A DNA stretch of 64,000 nt from Flavobacterium suaedae (GTDB taxonomy: Bacteria; Bacteroidota; Bacteroidia; Flavobacteriales; Flavobacteriaceae): positions 430,140 to 494,139 of the forward strand of contig NZ_BMJE01000001.1 in assembly GCF_014642915.1 (NCBI RefSeq). Reading direction: 5' to 3'. The notes under the pieces are model-generated. The model had not been told where the DNA came from. It did not search any database and was given only the letters and a program-made list of their open reading frames with translations. Positions 44,470 through 53,662 of this stretch are shown one piece after another. Positions within the stretch are counted from its first letter, which is position 1. Every line of letters starts with the position of its first letter. A program made the translations under genes and the position numbers.

Positions 44470-45393
44470 ATGGCAATTCCAAAATATCATGAATTAAGAA
44501 TCTCCGCTTTAAGACTTCTTTCAGACGGACGTTCTATGAAACTCAGAGATTTTCTTGAACCATTAGCAAATGAATTTAAATTAACCGATGAAGAAATAAA
44601 TGAAATGTATCCATCCGGTAACGGTCATATTTTTTATGATAGGATTTCATGGGCATTAAGTTATCTTAATATGGCGGGCTTACTAGATAAACCCGCAAGG
44701 GGTATTTACAAAATAAGCAAGAAGGGTGTAACAATGTTTAATTCTGAAACTCCTGAATATATAAATGAGTTTGTTGATAAAGAAGTTGCTAAACGAGATA
44801 AAATAAAGAAAAATAAAAATCCTGAAATAAAAATTATAGATTTAAATGACAGGCAGACTCCTCAAGAAGGTCTTTATACATCATTTAATAATATTCGAAA
44901 TTCTATCTATGAAGAAATTCTTACTACTATCCTAACTAAAACCCCAGCTGCTTTTGAAAAGCTAGTAGTAATGCTTCTTCAAAAAATGGGATATGGAGGT
45001 GAAATTAAAAACTCTGGAGTAGTGACTAAGCAGTCTAATGACGGGGGTATAGATGGAATTATAAAAGAGGATATTCTTGGATTTGGCAGAATAAACATTC
45101 AAGCAAAAAGGTACAGACTTGATATTGCTGTAGGACGTGAGGAAATACAACGCTTTGTAGGTGCTTTAGCTGTTGCTCAATCAAATAAAGGGGTATTTAT
45201 AACTACATCTTATTTTTCAAAAGGAGCAATTGAATATGTTGAAAACTTATTTGGTAACACGACCGTTGTACTGATTGATGGTAAAAATCTAGCTTCTTAT
45301 ATATATGATTATGGATTAGGAATGCAAGTAGAACAAACCATTGAAATTAAAAAGATGGATACTGATTTTTGGGATTCTATGGCTAATCAATAA
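44470..45393 (+). CDS. Mrr-family type IV restriction endonuclease
   Basis: The 307-residue protein has an Mrr N-terminal winged-helix domain (about 1-95) and an Mrr catalytic domain (about 150-285) of the PD-(D/E)xK superfamily. GGIDGIIKED holds Asp 195, and NIQAKRY holds the Q-x-K pair (Gln 211, Lys 213), as in this family. Such enzymes cut modified DNA and act as defence or DNA quality systems. Its coding sequence ends one base before the start of the J-domain gene, so the two are co-translated. Confidence 0.9.
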   Translation: MAIPKYHELRISALRLLSDGRSMKLRDFLEPLANEFKLTDEEINEMYPSGNGHIFYDRISWALSYLNMAGLLDKPARGIYKISKKGVTMFNSETPEYINEFVDKEVAKRDKIKKNKNPEIKIIDLNDRQTPQEGLYTSFNNIRNSIYEEILTTILTKTPAAFEKLVVMLLQKMGYGGEIKNSGVVTKQSNDGGIDGIIKEDILGFGRINIQAKRYRLDIAVGREEIQRFVGALAVAQSNKGVFITTSYFSKGAIEYVENLFGNTTVVLIDGKNLASYIYDYGLGMQVEQTIEIKKMDTDFWDSMANQ

Positions 45394-45394
45394 A

Positions 45395-46045
45395 ATGAAA
45401 AACCACTATAAAATACTCGGCGTTACACCCGGTAGCTCGCAAGCTGAAATAAAAAAGGCTTATAAGTTACTGGCGGTAAAGCACCATCCTGATAAAAACA
45501 ACGGGGACAGGCATAGCGAAGAGCGTTTTAAAGAAATAGCGGAAGCATACCATATACTTTACGACGAGGAACGAAGAGAGGCTTATGATTTTGAAAAGAA
45601 ATATAACCGACAAAAAGTAGGCTCTCAGGATATAACCTCTACTACTTTCCTCAACTTAATACGACGAATAAAAGACCGTATTTTCCATGCCGGAGGGCAT
45701 ATTGACGAAAATGCGCTTTTTAAACTGCTTAATGAAATACTTTCTGATAAGAATATTGAGTTAATGATAAAATCGGAAGATTTAGCAACCAATAGCCTTA
45801 TTATGGATGAAACAATAGTTTCGAGTATCTTTTTAAGTGATTCCCATAAAGCCATTATATATAATAAACTCACCAAGCTGGCTGATAACAACCCTTGGTT
45901 TCTTGAAAAAATCCCGACTATTGAAGGGGATGCTACTGCCCATACATTCAACACCCCGGGTAAAAATGTAGAAACTCCTTATGCTGCTTTAGCGGTATTT
46001 TTTATACTTCTGGGTATCTGCATCTTCCTTATTGTGGTAGTATAA
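45395..46045 (+). CDS. Membrane-anchored J-domain protein
   Basis: The ATG at 45395 gives 216 residues; the track frame starting at 45341 is inside mrr. The J domain (about 1-70) contains the essential HPD in LLAVKHHPDKNNGD and the usual helix IV. The middle region is charged and the last 20 residues form a C-terminal membrane helix (AALAVFFILLGICIFLIVVV). J-domain proteins stimulate DnaK/Hsp70, here at the membrane. It lies one base after the Mrr gene, so they form a two-gene unit. The pairing is unusual to me. Confidence 0.85.
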   Translation: MKNHYKILGVTPGSSQAEIKKAYKLLAVKHHPDKNNGDRHSEERFKEIAEAYHILYDEERREAYDFEKKYNRQKVGSQDITSTTFLNLIRRIKDRIFHAGGHIDENALFKLLNEILSDKNIELMIKSEDLATNSLIMDETIVSSIFLSDSHKAIIYNKLTKLADNNPWFLEKIPTIEGDATAHTFNTPGKNVETPYAALAVFFILLGICIFLIVVV

Positions 46046-46157
46046 ACCAAAAAAATGTATTTAAAAGTTATTCGCTTTCAAACACTTATTAAAAAATATC
46101 ACTTGTATAATACACTTTTATTCCGTTAATTTATAATACCAACTAAATAAATTAACT

Positions 46158-46997
46158 ATGAATACCTATACACAACGGTCGCAAACTGTTCAACAACAGT
46201 CTGCAGCAGGTAGCACTACATCAAAAAATACTGCTGCAATTACAGATAACCGTCCTGAAGCAGTTGCTCAACTAAAATTAAAGTCTTCCTTAAATGAAAC
46301 TTGCACTCCTCAAAACAATGTAGTACAGTTGGTTAAGTCTATTAAAAAAAAGAAAGATGAACCAAAAATACCGGGAGTAACAAAAACTATAAAAAAAAGA
46401 ACTAAATACAGAGAAGGACAGCATGGTTATAAAAAAAGTGAACAGCAACGTTTAAAGAAATTACTAGGTAAAGCTGTTAGCGGAAAAACGCATCAATCAG
46501 AACATTACTTCGGCTTTGCAGCACTTAATCAAACCTCCGGACAATCCAGAAAAGAATCCGGTGCGTTTGAAAGAAATGCATATGCCTATCAGGAAGCCTA
46601 TCAATCTCACAGAGATCATGTAGGCACAGGTAGTAGCAAACAAATAGGTCCTACAGGGCTTTCATCAGAAACATATAGAAATGACACCCGAATGCTATTA
46701 GAGTCCGGAGATGTCAGTTCAGCAGGGCAATTAAACACTTTAGGATATGCTTTTCAACCTGATTTTTCAAAAAGGGCACAAACTATAGCAGGACAACAAG
46801 CCAGTAATTCTTTTACACATATGATGAGAGGAATGGATAGTGTTAGTTATATGCAAGGCAATAAACAAGTATCGGTACCGGTATCAGATTATGACAGACT
46901 TGAACAACTAGCTGCCCGATATGCTGTTGAAAGGAAGCATTCCTGGCCTACAGATAAAGACATTGCTGATGCAAAAAAAGCATTAGGTATGTTGTAA
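46158..46997 (+). CDS. Orphan protein with DNRPEA leader, possible secreted toxin
   Basis: The 279-residue protein starts without a signal peptide, but with a Gln/Ser/Thr-rich leader containing TDNRPEAVAQLKLK (DNRPEA at 30-35) and NNVVQL (54-58). From memory, such leaders occur on Bacteroidetes proteins linked to contractile injection systems or polymorphic toxins, where the C-terminal part is the effector. Here residues 60-279 would be the effector: basic KKRTKYREGQHGYKK, then SEHYFGFAALNQTSGQ, HRDHVGTGSSKQIGP, MLLESGDVSSAGQLNTLGYAF, and a DYDRLEQLAARYAVE end. I cannot name its activity. No injection-system genes or immunity gene are nearby; the next gene is on the other strand. Confidence 0.6.
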   Translation: MNTYTQRSQTVQQQSAAGSTTSKNTAAITDNRPEAVAQLKLKSSLNETCTPQNNVVQLVKSIKKKKDEPKIPGVTKTIKKRTKYREGQHGYKKSEQQRLKKLLGKAVSGKTHQSEHYFGFAALNQTSGQSRKESGAFERNAYAYQEAYQSHRDHVGTGSSKQIGPTGLSSETYRNDTRMLLESGDVSSAGQLNTLGYAFQPDFSKRAQTIAGQQASNSFTHMMRGMDSVSYMQGNKQVSVPVSDYDRLEQLAARYAVERKHSWPTDKDIADAKKALGML

Positions 46998-47118
46998 ATA
47001 ATAAACAGTAATAAAAAACATTACACTTAAACCGACTTTGGCACACAACTTGCTATTAACTATATGAATCTCAATCTACTTTTTGAGATTTGTTAATAAT
47101 TGGTTGGTTGGTTTGTTA

Positions 47119-47158
47119 AGTCCCGTCTTTCTTTCATAAGAAGAAAACGGGATTTTAC
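47119..47158 (+). terminator. Imperfect hairpin terminator after the orphan protein gene
   Basis: TCCCGT...TTTCTT pairs imperfectly with AAGAA...ACGGGA, followed by TTTTACTTTT. A smaller AATCTCAA/TTGAGATT hairpin lies at 47067-47092. The 187 bases between the genes hold no other feature. Confidence 0.5.
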
Positions 47159-47184
47159 TTTTAAAGTATTTTAATTACTGATTA

Positions 47185-48465
47185 TTAACGTTTTAGAATA
47201 CTTTCAAGTTGTCCTGTTAAATTTTTTCTAGAATATTGTTGCAATCCTATAGCATGGCTTTTCAGTTCCTTTTTCTGGTATAAATCAAAATAGTTTTGCA
47301 GTGTTTCTTTAATTTTATCTTTCTCAGTATACGTAGTAAAAACTCCTGTATTGGTAGTTTTAATTATACTCTCAATATCAGCTCCTTCAGGACCAATAGC
47401 CAATATAGGACGTTCTGATACCATATATTCAAACAGCTTACCTGGAATAATACATCTGGTATCAGGTGAGTCTATTTCAACTAATAAAAGTACTTGTGAT
47501 TTTCGCTGCTGTACTAAAGCCTCTGTATGGGAAATATATCCCATATTATTTACATAGCTTGTAAGCTCAAACTCATTAATGGTATTTAAAACTTCCTGAC
47601 TTACCGCTCCTATAAGTTTTAATTCGAAAGCATTTTTAAAATCACTATTCTCATCTATAAGCTCTTTTATAGCTTGCCACAATGCTTTAGGGTTACGTTC
47701 CGAAAGTAATGAGCCTATATGTGCCAATGTAAACTTTTCATCCAGTGGTTGCCTGCCTACTTTTGATACATCATAACCATTAGTTATTACGGTTATAGGT
47801 TTATCAGTAATAGCTTCAAATTCTTTTTTAGTAGTAGGACTGGTTACTATAACATGGTCAGCAGTATTTAAAACTTCACTTTCCAGTTGTTTATGCTTTT
47901 TTGCAGCGGTTTTAGATAGCTTTAATTCTTTATGATAACCAATAGTAGTCCAAGGGTCTCTAAAATCAGCAAACCATTTTACAGCCAACTGCTTTTTTAA
48001 CTCTAAACCTATTAAATGTAAACTATGCGGAGGCCCTGTAGTAATTACAGTATCGATACCATGTTCTTGTATATAATTAGATAAATAATTGACTGATGGC
48101 TTTACCCAAAGTACTCGGGCATCAGGAATAAAAAGGTTTCCCCTAACCCAAAGCATTAATCGCTGCATAAACGATTGTTTCTGCTTGTTAGGAATAATTC
48201 CTGAACTTATCTTTTTAGTATCTTTTTTAGAAAAAGCAGAAGCCCAATTATACGGTTCTGTAATTCTGTGCTTGATTATGGTAACTTGTGGGTTTACCTC
48301 ATCAACCAAATCATTATCAATAAGCGGATAGGTAGGGTTTTCAGGTATGTAAACAATTGGCTCTATACTATATTCAGGTAAGTACTTTACAAACTTTAGC
48401 CAACGTTGCACACCGGGACCTCCTGCAGGTGGCCAGTAATATGTTATAATAAGAACCTTCTTCAC
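47185..48465 (-). CDS. GT4-type glycosyltransferase
   Basis: The 426-residue protein begins with the GT-B motif ITYYWPPAGGPGVQRW, has a middle GPPHSLHLIGLELKKQ segment and the GT4 hallmark around IPGKLFEYMVSERPILAIGPEGADIESII near 370. It should transfer a sugar in envelope polysaccharide synthesis; donor and acceptor are unknown. It begins two bases after the YfhO gene stop, so it is co-transcribed with it. Confidence 0.88.
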   Translation of the reverse strand: MKKVLIITYYWPPAGGPGVQRWLKFVKYLPEYSIEPIVYIPENPTYPLIDNDLVDEVNPQVTIIKHRITEPYNWASAFSKKDTKKISSGIIPNKQKQSFMQRLMLWVRGNLFIPDARVLWVKPSVNYLSNYIQEHGIDTVITTGPPHSLHLIGLELKKQLAVKWFADFRDPWTTIGYHKELKLSKTAAKKHKQLESEVLNTADHVIVTSPTTKKEFEAITDKPITVITNGYDVSKVGRQPLDEKFTLAHIGSLLSERNPKALWQAIKELIDENSDFKNAFELKLIGAVSQEVLNTINEFELTSYVNNMGYISHTEALVQQRKSQVLLLVEIDSPDTRCIIPGKLFEYMVSERPILAIGPEGADIESIIKTTNTGVFTTYTEKDKIKETLQNYFDLYQKKELKSHAIGLQQYSRKNLTGQLESILKR

Positions 48466-48467
48466 AG

Positions 48468-50942
48468 TTAAAGTTGGTTATCTTTTTTAGTATTGAAATA
48501 TATACCTCCCACTAAAAGCAACAGCATACCTATACTACTAAACAATGCTATAGAACTACCCGTTTTTACTACCTGAGGGTCAAACTTAAACTCAATAGTG
48601 TGTTTACCAGCAGGCACTTGCATAGCACGTAATACATAGTCTGCTCTAAAATACGGAACTTCTTTTCCGTCAATATAGGCTTGCCAGCCATTGGCATAAT
48701 ATATTTCAGAGAATATAGCTAAACCTTCATTTTTATTATCAGAAGTATATTTTATGTAGTTTGGCTTATGCTCATCCAATTGTATAGTAGCAGTACTATC
48801 AACAGCGTATGATGCTTTTATAACTTCTGTTAAGTCATTTTTATTTACTACAGCTTCTTGCTTGGAGTTTAAATCTTTAAGCGACAGGATTTCATCGTCT
48901 GCCGAAGCTACTGTTTTTACGTCGCTAACAAACCATGCTGCACCATTAGCATAAGGGTTCGTTAAAGGAAGACTCTGTCCCTCACCTGCTTGTACAATAA
49001 TGTATTTTATATTTAATAAGTTAAGTACAGGGAAGTTTTTATTTACCTGCATTGTTTCAGGGTCAATAGACTGATATATTTCAGAAATATAAGGGTCTGC
49101 CAAATACGTAAACAGTTGGTCTGTTCTTCTTGGTCGTACAGCACTGTACCCCCCTACTGAATTATGGAAATAGGATGTTCTACCCTGTAGTCTTGCCTGT
49201 GGTTCGTATACTCTGTAGAATGAATCATCCTCAAGAATGTAAGAATCTGAAGGAGTTTCCTGAAATGGCATGTTAGCCTCTCTTGCACTTATAAAATCTT
49301 CTTTATTTACGTAATTTTTATCTATTAAATATAAATCGCCTACCAATAGTACCCCTACTATTATAGTCGCAACCATATTAGATAGTTTATTCTCTTTATA
49401 AGCCCACAATACACCACCTGTAACTAAAATTAAAAACCCTGAACGTAATAAATCGTTCATATACATATCGGCACGCTGTTCTTGTAATGCTTCTACAAAT
49501 GCAGGTCCCATTTGCCCGTACATTTCTCTTAACTGGGCATCGTACCCACCTGTATATTCAAAACTTCCGCTAAGTGCAAATAATACTATTATTACTCCTA
49601 AAGCAGCACCTCCTGCATACTGTAAACCTTTCCATTGCTCAGCTTTTTCTGATTTCATAAACGATTGCAGCCCCATTATAGCTAAAACGGGAAAGCATAA
49701 CTCTAATACAACTTGTATAGACGATACTGCTCTGAACTTATCATAAAGCGGAACGTAATCAATAAAGAAATTGGTAAGTACAGGGAAGTTTTTACCCCAC
49801 GATAATAATAACGATAGAATAGCTCCTGCCAAAAAGGCATATTTTACTTTACGCTTATCTATAAACAATGCCAAAAGGGCTAAAAAGAAAACTACAGCAC
49901 CTATATATGCCGGAGCTTCTACTATAGGCTGGTCTCCCCAATAAGTAGGTACACCCGAAACAAAATCTTTTGCTTCCGAAGGTCTTGCACCTTGCGAAAG
50001 TATAAACTCATACATTACAGAGTCTTCCCCTACATTTTCACGGGCACCACCTCCAAATAATCGTGGTGCAATAAGGTTAAAACTTTCAGCTTTACCATAA
50101 CTATACTCTGTAATATAGTCATAGTCCATAGCAGAATCTGTATTGTTAGGAGAACCATCAGGGTTTATAGTTAGTTCACTTTTACTTCGCATACTAAAAT
50201 CAGTATACTCGGCAGTAGCCATTAATCCTGTTGCATTAGCACCTATTGCAAAAAGTCCTGCAACTACAAATGTACCGGCTAATATCCCTAAGTGTTTAAA
50301 GTCTTTTTTCTGTATAATCTGAACTATGTAGTATATACCTATAACCAGTAATAATAGTAATAAGTAATACGTCATCTGGAAGTGGTTGGCATTTATTTCC
50401 AGTGCAGCGGCAACCATAGTAAGCAAACCACCTGTTATATATCGTTTCCTGAAAACCAGTAATACACCGGCTACTACCATAGGCATATAGGCAATAGCAT
50501 GGGCTTTCGCATTATGCCCAACCCCCAGTATTATAACCAGATAGGTTGAAAAACCAAAAGCGAGTGCACCAAAAAATGCTTTTAGCGGATCAACTTTTAG
50601 TACACACATTAAAATATAAAACCCTATAAAATAAAGGAATAAATAATCGGCTGGGCGAGGAAGAAATCGTAAAACGGAGTCTAATTTTTTTACATAGTTA
50701 TGTGGGTAATTAGCACCCATTTGGTAAGTGGGCATTCCCCCAAAGGCGTTGTCTGCCCAGTACGGTTCTTCACCTGTTGTTTTCCTGAAATCGTTTTGCT
50801 GTTTTGCCATACCTGTATACTGAGCAATATCAGACTGATATATTTTTTTGCCTTGTAATACAGGGTAAAAATAAATTAGGGAAACAACTACAAAACCTAT
50901 TATAGCCAGTAAATGCGGATAGAGTTTACCGATGTTCTTCAT
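48468..50942 (-). CDS. YfhO-family multi-spanning membrane protein
   Basis: The 824-residue protein has a dozen or more membrane helices and the YfhO pattern: an early YQSDIAQYTGMAKQ and DNAFGGMPTYQMG segment, YIGAVVFFLALLALF, and a C-terminal periplasmic domain ending with PAGKHTIEFKFDP before a last helix. These are GT-C-fold lipid-linked sugar transferases or related. It is coupled to the glycosyltransferase, so a role in envelope polysaccharide or glycolipid building is likely. Confidence 0.85.
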   Translation of the reverse strand: MKNIGKLYPHLLAIIGFVVVSLIYFYPVLQGKKIYQSDIAQYTGMAKQQNDFRKTTGEEPYWADNAFGGMPTYQMGANYPHNYVKKLDSVLRFLPRPADYLFLYFIGFYILMCVLKVDPLKAFFGALAFGFSTYLVIILGVGHNAKAHAIAYMPMVVAGVLLVFRKRYITGGLLTMVAAALEINANHFQMTYYLLLLLLVIGIYYIVQIIQKKDFKHLGILAGTFVVAGLFAIGANATGLMATAEYTDFSMRSKSELTINPDGSPNNTDSAMDYDYITEYSYGKAESFNLIAPRLFGGGARENVGEDSVMYEFILSQGARPSEAKDFVSGVPTYWGDQPIVEAPAYIGAVVFFLALLALFIDKRKVKYAFLAGAILSLLLSWGKNFPVLTNFFIDYVPLYDKFRAVSSIQVVLELCFPVLAIMGLQSFMKSEKAEQWKGLQYAGGAALGVIIVLFALSGSFEYTGGYDAQLREMYGQMGPAFVEALQEQRADMYMNDLLRSGFLILVTGGVLWAYKENKLSNMVATIIVGVLLVGDLYLIDKNYVNKEDFISAREANMPFQETPSDSYILEDDSFYRVYEPQARLQGRTSYFHNSVGGYSAVRPRRTDQLFTYLADPYISEIYQSIDPETMQVNKNFPVLNLLNIKYIIVQAGEGQSLPLTNPYANGAAWFVSDVKTVASADDEILSLKDLNSKQEAVVNKNDLTEVIKASYAVDSTATIQLDEHKPNYIKYTSDNKNEGLAIFSEIYYANGWQAYIDGKEVPYFRADYVLRAMQVPAGKHTIEFKFDPQVVKTGSSIALFSSIGMLLLLVGGIYFNTKKDNQL

Positions 50943-51043
50943 GTATCGTTAATCTTTTTTAAACTAAAGTAAAACGCCGTGAAGATACTTAATTTACAGG
51001 AAAGAATAAATTAGCCGGTATAATTAATATAACATGTATGCAT

Positions 51044-51070
51044 AAAAAAAGTTCCTGTAAGGAACTTTTA
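51044..51070 (-). terminator. Hairpin terminator for the DUF4834 gene
   Basis: AAAAGTTCC and GGAACTTTT pair around a short loop, with a T-run on the minus strand. It follows the DUF4834 gene on that strand. Confidence 0.75.
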
Positions 51071-51077
51071 AATTTCT

Positions 51078-51362
51078 TTAATCTATTTCTTCAAAGTCAA
51101 TATACTCACCAACTTTTTTATTGTCATTATATTTTTTGTCTGACTTAACTTTATGCTGTTGGTTAGTATTACGCTCTTGCTGACTTTTGTTATATTGTTG
51201 CTGGTTATACTGTTGTTGCTGATAGAAGTTTTGTTCTGCTTTTTTTGCTACCTGCTGTAATATCATAGGGGCAAACAGGCGCAGTAAAAATTTAGCTGCA
51301 TAATAAATTAATATCAGTATGGCTATTGTTCTTAATATGCCTGCAAAAGATGCGATGTCCAT
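51078..51362 (-). CDS. DUF4834-like small membrane protein
   Basis: The 94-residue protein (ATG at 51362; the TTG two codons earlier is unlikely) has one N-terminal membrane helix (TIAILILIYYAAKFLLRLFA) and a Gln/Asn/Lys-rich hydrophilic tail ending VGEYIDFEEID. This matches the DUF4834 type, which is small and found in this phylum. The function is unknown. It is upstream of the YfhO/glycosyltransferase operon but has its own terminator. Confidence 0.7.
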   Translation of the reverse strand: MDIASFAGILRTIAILILIYYAAKFLLRLFAPMILQQVAKKAEQNFYQQQQYNQQQYNKSQQERNTNQQHKVKSDKKYNDNKKVGEYIDFEEID

Positions 51363-51440
51363 AATCAATAATTTTTTTCAAAAATACGGAATCCGTACTT
51401 TAAAATTAAATAAGCTGCCTTAAAATAATAATAAATGTAG

Positions 51441-51448
51441 TATTTTTG
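51441..51448 (+). promoter_or_regulatory. -7 box for the outer-membrane protein gene
   Basis: TATTTTTG fits TAnnTTTG, 41 bases before the ATG at 51490. Confidence 0.5.
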
Positions 51449-51489
51449 AGCATTACCTTAACTTAAAATGAACAATAAACCTGCCAAAC

Positions 51490-52491
51490 ATGAGATACGC
51501 TAAAAAAATATTTCTTTTTGCTTTTTTGTCATGTCTTACTTCTACATACGCGCAGTATACTGACCAAATAAACTCTAACCGTCCCGGTAAATCAATGTCT
51601 GCTTTTGCTGTAGGTAAAAGTATATTTCAGGTAGAAACGGGTGTATACGGTATAATGGAAGACCACTCTATATTGAATTATGAAACTAAAGGCTTAGGCA
51701 TAGACCTTTCTGTTCGATATGGTGCTTTTGTAGAAGAACTGGAATTTGTAGTTGATTTACAATACCAGTTTGACCAGCATGAAGATTTAATTTATACTAA
51801 ATACCGTAACGATTTTAAACAGGCTTATATAGGTGCTAAATACTTATTATATGACCCTGACAAAAACTATAACCCGGAACCAAACTTATACAGTTGGAAA
51901 GCAAACCATAAATTTAAATGGCATAATTTATTACCCGCTGTTGCGTTATATGGTGGTGCAAACCTTATAGGGGGGAATAATATATACACTTTCCCTGAAG
52001 ATAAAATCAGCTTTAAATTTATGGCTATTACTCAAAACCATTTTGGTAAGTGGGTATGGGTAAATAATATTATTGTTGATAAATTCCCTACAGAGTATCC
52101 CAGCCTTGGCTTAATTTCTACCCTTACAAGAGGTTTTAATGAAAGATGGTCTGGTTTCGTAGAATTTCAGGGCTATAATAGTGATTACTACTCTGATGGT
52201 ATAGGACGTATAGGTGCCGCACACCTGCTTACGGATGTTTTACAAGTAGATGCATCAATAAGTGCTAATGTTAAAGATACACCTTCTATATTATATGCAG
52301 GACTAGGTCTCTCTTGGCGTTTTGATGCTAATTATGTTGATGTTTTACTACCGGGTAAAGGTAGCCGTGAAGATGAATATAACGAAGAGCAGAAAAAGCT
52401 AAAGGAGAAAAAAGAGAAAGAAAAGGAAGAACGTAAAAAGAAAAGAGAAGCGCGCAAGCAAAAAAGACTTGACGAAATAGACGAAGATTAA
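51490..52491 (+). CDS. Outer-membrane beta-barrel protein with charged C-terminal tail
   Basis: The 333-residue protein has a signal peptide (MRYAKKIFLFAFLSCLTSTYAQ), then NSNRPGKSMSAFAVGKSIFQVETGVYG, the opening of a transporter-like outer-membrane barrel family, and many amphipathic strands to about 295. The last 40 residues are a Lys/Glu/Arg coil, likely on the periplasmic side. No specific substrate can be given. It is seven bases before the GNAT gene. Confidence 0.75.
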   Translation: MRYAKKIFLFAFLSCLTSTYAQYTDQINSNRPGKSMSAFAVGKSIFQVETGVYGIMEDHSILNYETKGLGIDLSVRYGAFVEELEFVVDLQYQFDQHEDLIYTKYRNDFKQAYIGAKYLLYDPDKNYNPEPNLYSWKANHKFKWHNLLPAVALYGGANLIGGNNIYTFPEDKISFKFMAITQNHFGKWVWVNNIIVDKFPTEYPSLGLISTLTRGFNERWSGFVEFQGYNSDYYSDGIGRIGAAHLLTDVLQVDASISANVKDTPSILYAGLGLSWRFDANYVDVLLPGKGSREDEYNEEQKKLKEKKEKEKEERKKKREARKQKRLDEIDED

Positions 52492-52498
52492 CCCTACC

Positions 52499-53617
52499 AT
52501 GATAACTATAACAGAAGTTAAAACGCTTAAAGAAAAAAAACAATTCATTAAATTTTCTTTTAAGTTATATAAAGATAACCCGTACTGGATACCACCACTT
52601 ATTAGTGATGAACTTGAAAATTTTGATGAAACTAAAAACCCGGCTTTTAAAAATGCAGATGTAAAACTGTTTTTAGCTAAAAAAGGGAATGAGATAGTAG
52701 GTAAAATAGCTGCTATAGTTAACTGGCAGGAAATAAAACTGCAAAACAAACTTAAAGTACGTTTTGGTTGGTTTGATGTTATTGATGATATAGAGGTTAC
52801 CAAAGCATTGCTTGAAAAAGTTTATGAATACGGCAGAGAGCACCATTTAGAGTATGTAGAGGGCCCCATGGGCTTTTCTAACTTAGATAAAGTTGGTGCG
52901 CTAACAGAAGGTTTTGATAAAATAGGTACGGCTATTACATGGTATAATCCTCCATATTATAAAGAACATTTTGAAAAACTGGGCTTTGTAAAGGAAAAAG
53001 AGTACATAGAGAGTACTTTTACTATGAATAATGTAGACCCTAAATCTTTTCAGAAAGCCAGCACCTTAATTAAAAAGAGGTATAACTTAACATCTGTAAA
53101 CTTTTCCAGCAGCAAAGAAATAATGCCTTATGTAGACAAGATGTTCGATTTATTTAACCGATCGTATGAAAGGCTTTCTTCTTTTGTAGCAATCTCCGAT
53201 GAGCAAAAAGCATACTTTAAAAAGAAATATATAGGGCTTATAAACCCTGAGTATATAAAATTTGTAGAGGACGAAAATAAAAATATAGTAGCCTTTTGTA
53301 TTGTAATGCCTTCTTTTGCTAAGGCATTAAAAAAAGCTAACGGCAAACTATTCCCTTTTGGTTTTTTACACCTGCTTAAAGCACGCAAACACAGTAAAGA
53401 TGTAGTTTTTTACTTGATAGGTATAGAGCCTGCTTACCAAAACAAAGGGGTTACAGCTATAATTTTTGATGAGTATTATAAAGTCTTTAAAAGAAATAAC
53501 ATTCAAAATTGTATTCGCACTCCTGAATTGGAAGAAAACCGTGCAATGCATAATCTTTGGAAAAACTTCGACCCTATTATACACAAACGCAGAAGAACAT
53601 ACCGAAAAGATTTATAA
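52499..53617 (+). CDS. GNAT-fold acetyltransferase-like protein
   Basis: The 372-residue protein has two GNAT-like parts. The first contains YVEGPMGFSNLDKVGALTEGFD and the second GIEPAYQNKGVTAIIFDEYYKV (a variant of the acetyl-CoA loop) near 315, then a NIQNCIRTPELEENRAMHNLW segment. Double-GNAT proteins of this kind are common in the phylum and substrates are unknown. It is the second gene of a two-gene operon closed by a bidirectional terminator. Confidence 0.75.
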   Translation: MITITEVKTLKEKKQFIKFSFKLYKDNPYWIPPLISDELENFDETKNPAFKNADVKLFLAKKGNEIVGKIAAIVNWQEIKLQNKLKVRFGWFDVIDDIEVTKALLEKVYEYGREHHLEYVEGPMGFSNLDKVGALTEGFDKIGTAITWYNPPYYKEHFEKLGFVKEKEYIESTFTMNNVDPKSFQKASTLIKKRYNLTSVNFSSSKEIMPYVDKMFDLFNRSYERLSSFVAISDEQKAYFKKKYIGLINPEYIKFVEDENKNIVAFCIVMPSFAKALKKANGKLFPFGFLHLLKARKHSKDVVFYLIGIEPAYQNKGVTAIIFDEYYKVFKRNNIQNCIRTPELEENRAMHNLWKNFDPIIHKRRRTYRKDL

Positions 53618-53652
53618 AAAAAATCCCGAGTAGTAACTCGGGATTTTTTATT
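53616..53652. terminator. Bidirectional terminator
   Basis: AAAAATCCCGAGT pairs with ACTCGGGATTTTT around a four-base loop, between the GNAT gene and the converging aminoacyl-transferase gene. Confidence 0.88.
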
Positions 53653-53662
53653 TCAAGTAAAA

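Noticed and set aside
45341..46045. Longer start for the J-domain protein
   Set aside because: The extra 18 codons lie inside the mrr gene and give no J-domain similarity. The ATG at 45395 starts exactly at MKNHYKILG, the normal beginning.
52399..52803. 134-residue minus-strand frame opposite the outer-membrane and GNAT genes
   Set aside because: It spans the end of one gene and the start of another on the opposite strand and is Phe/Leu/Ser-rich from antisense of Lys/Glu codons; a shadow.
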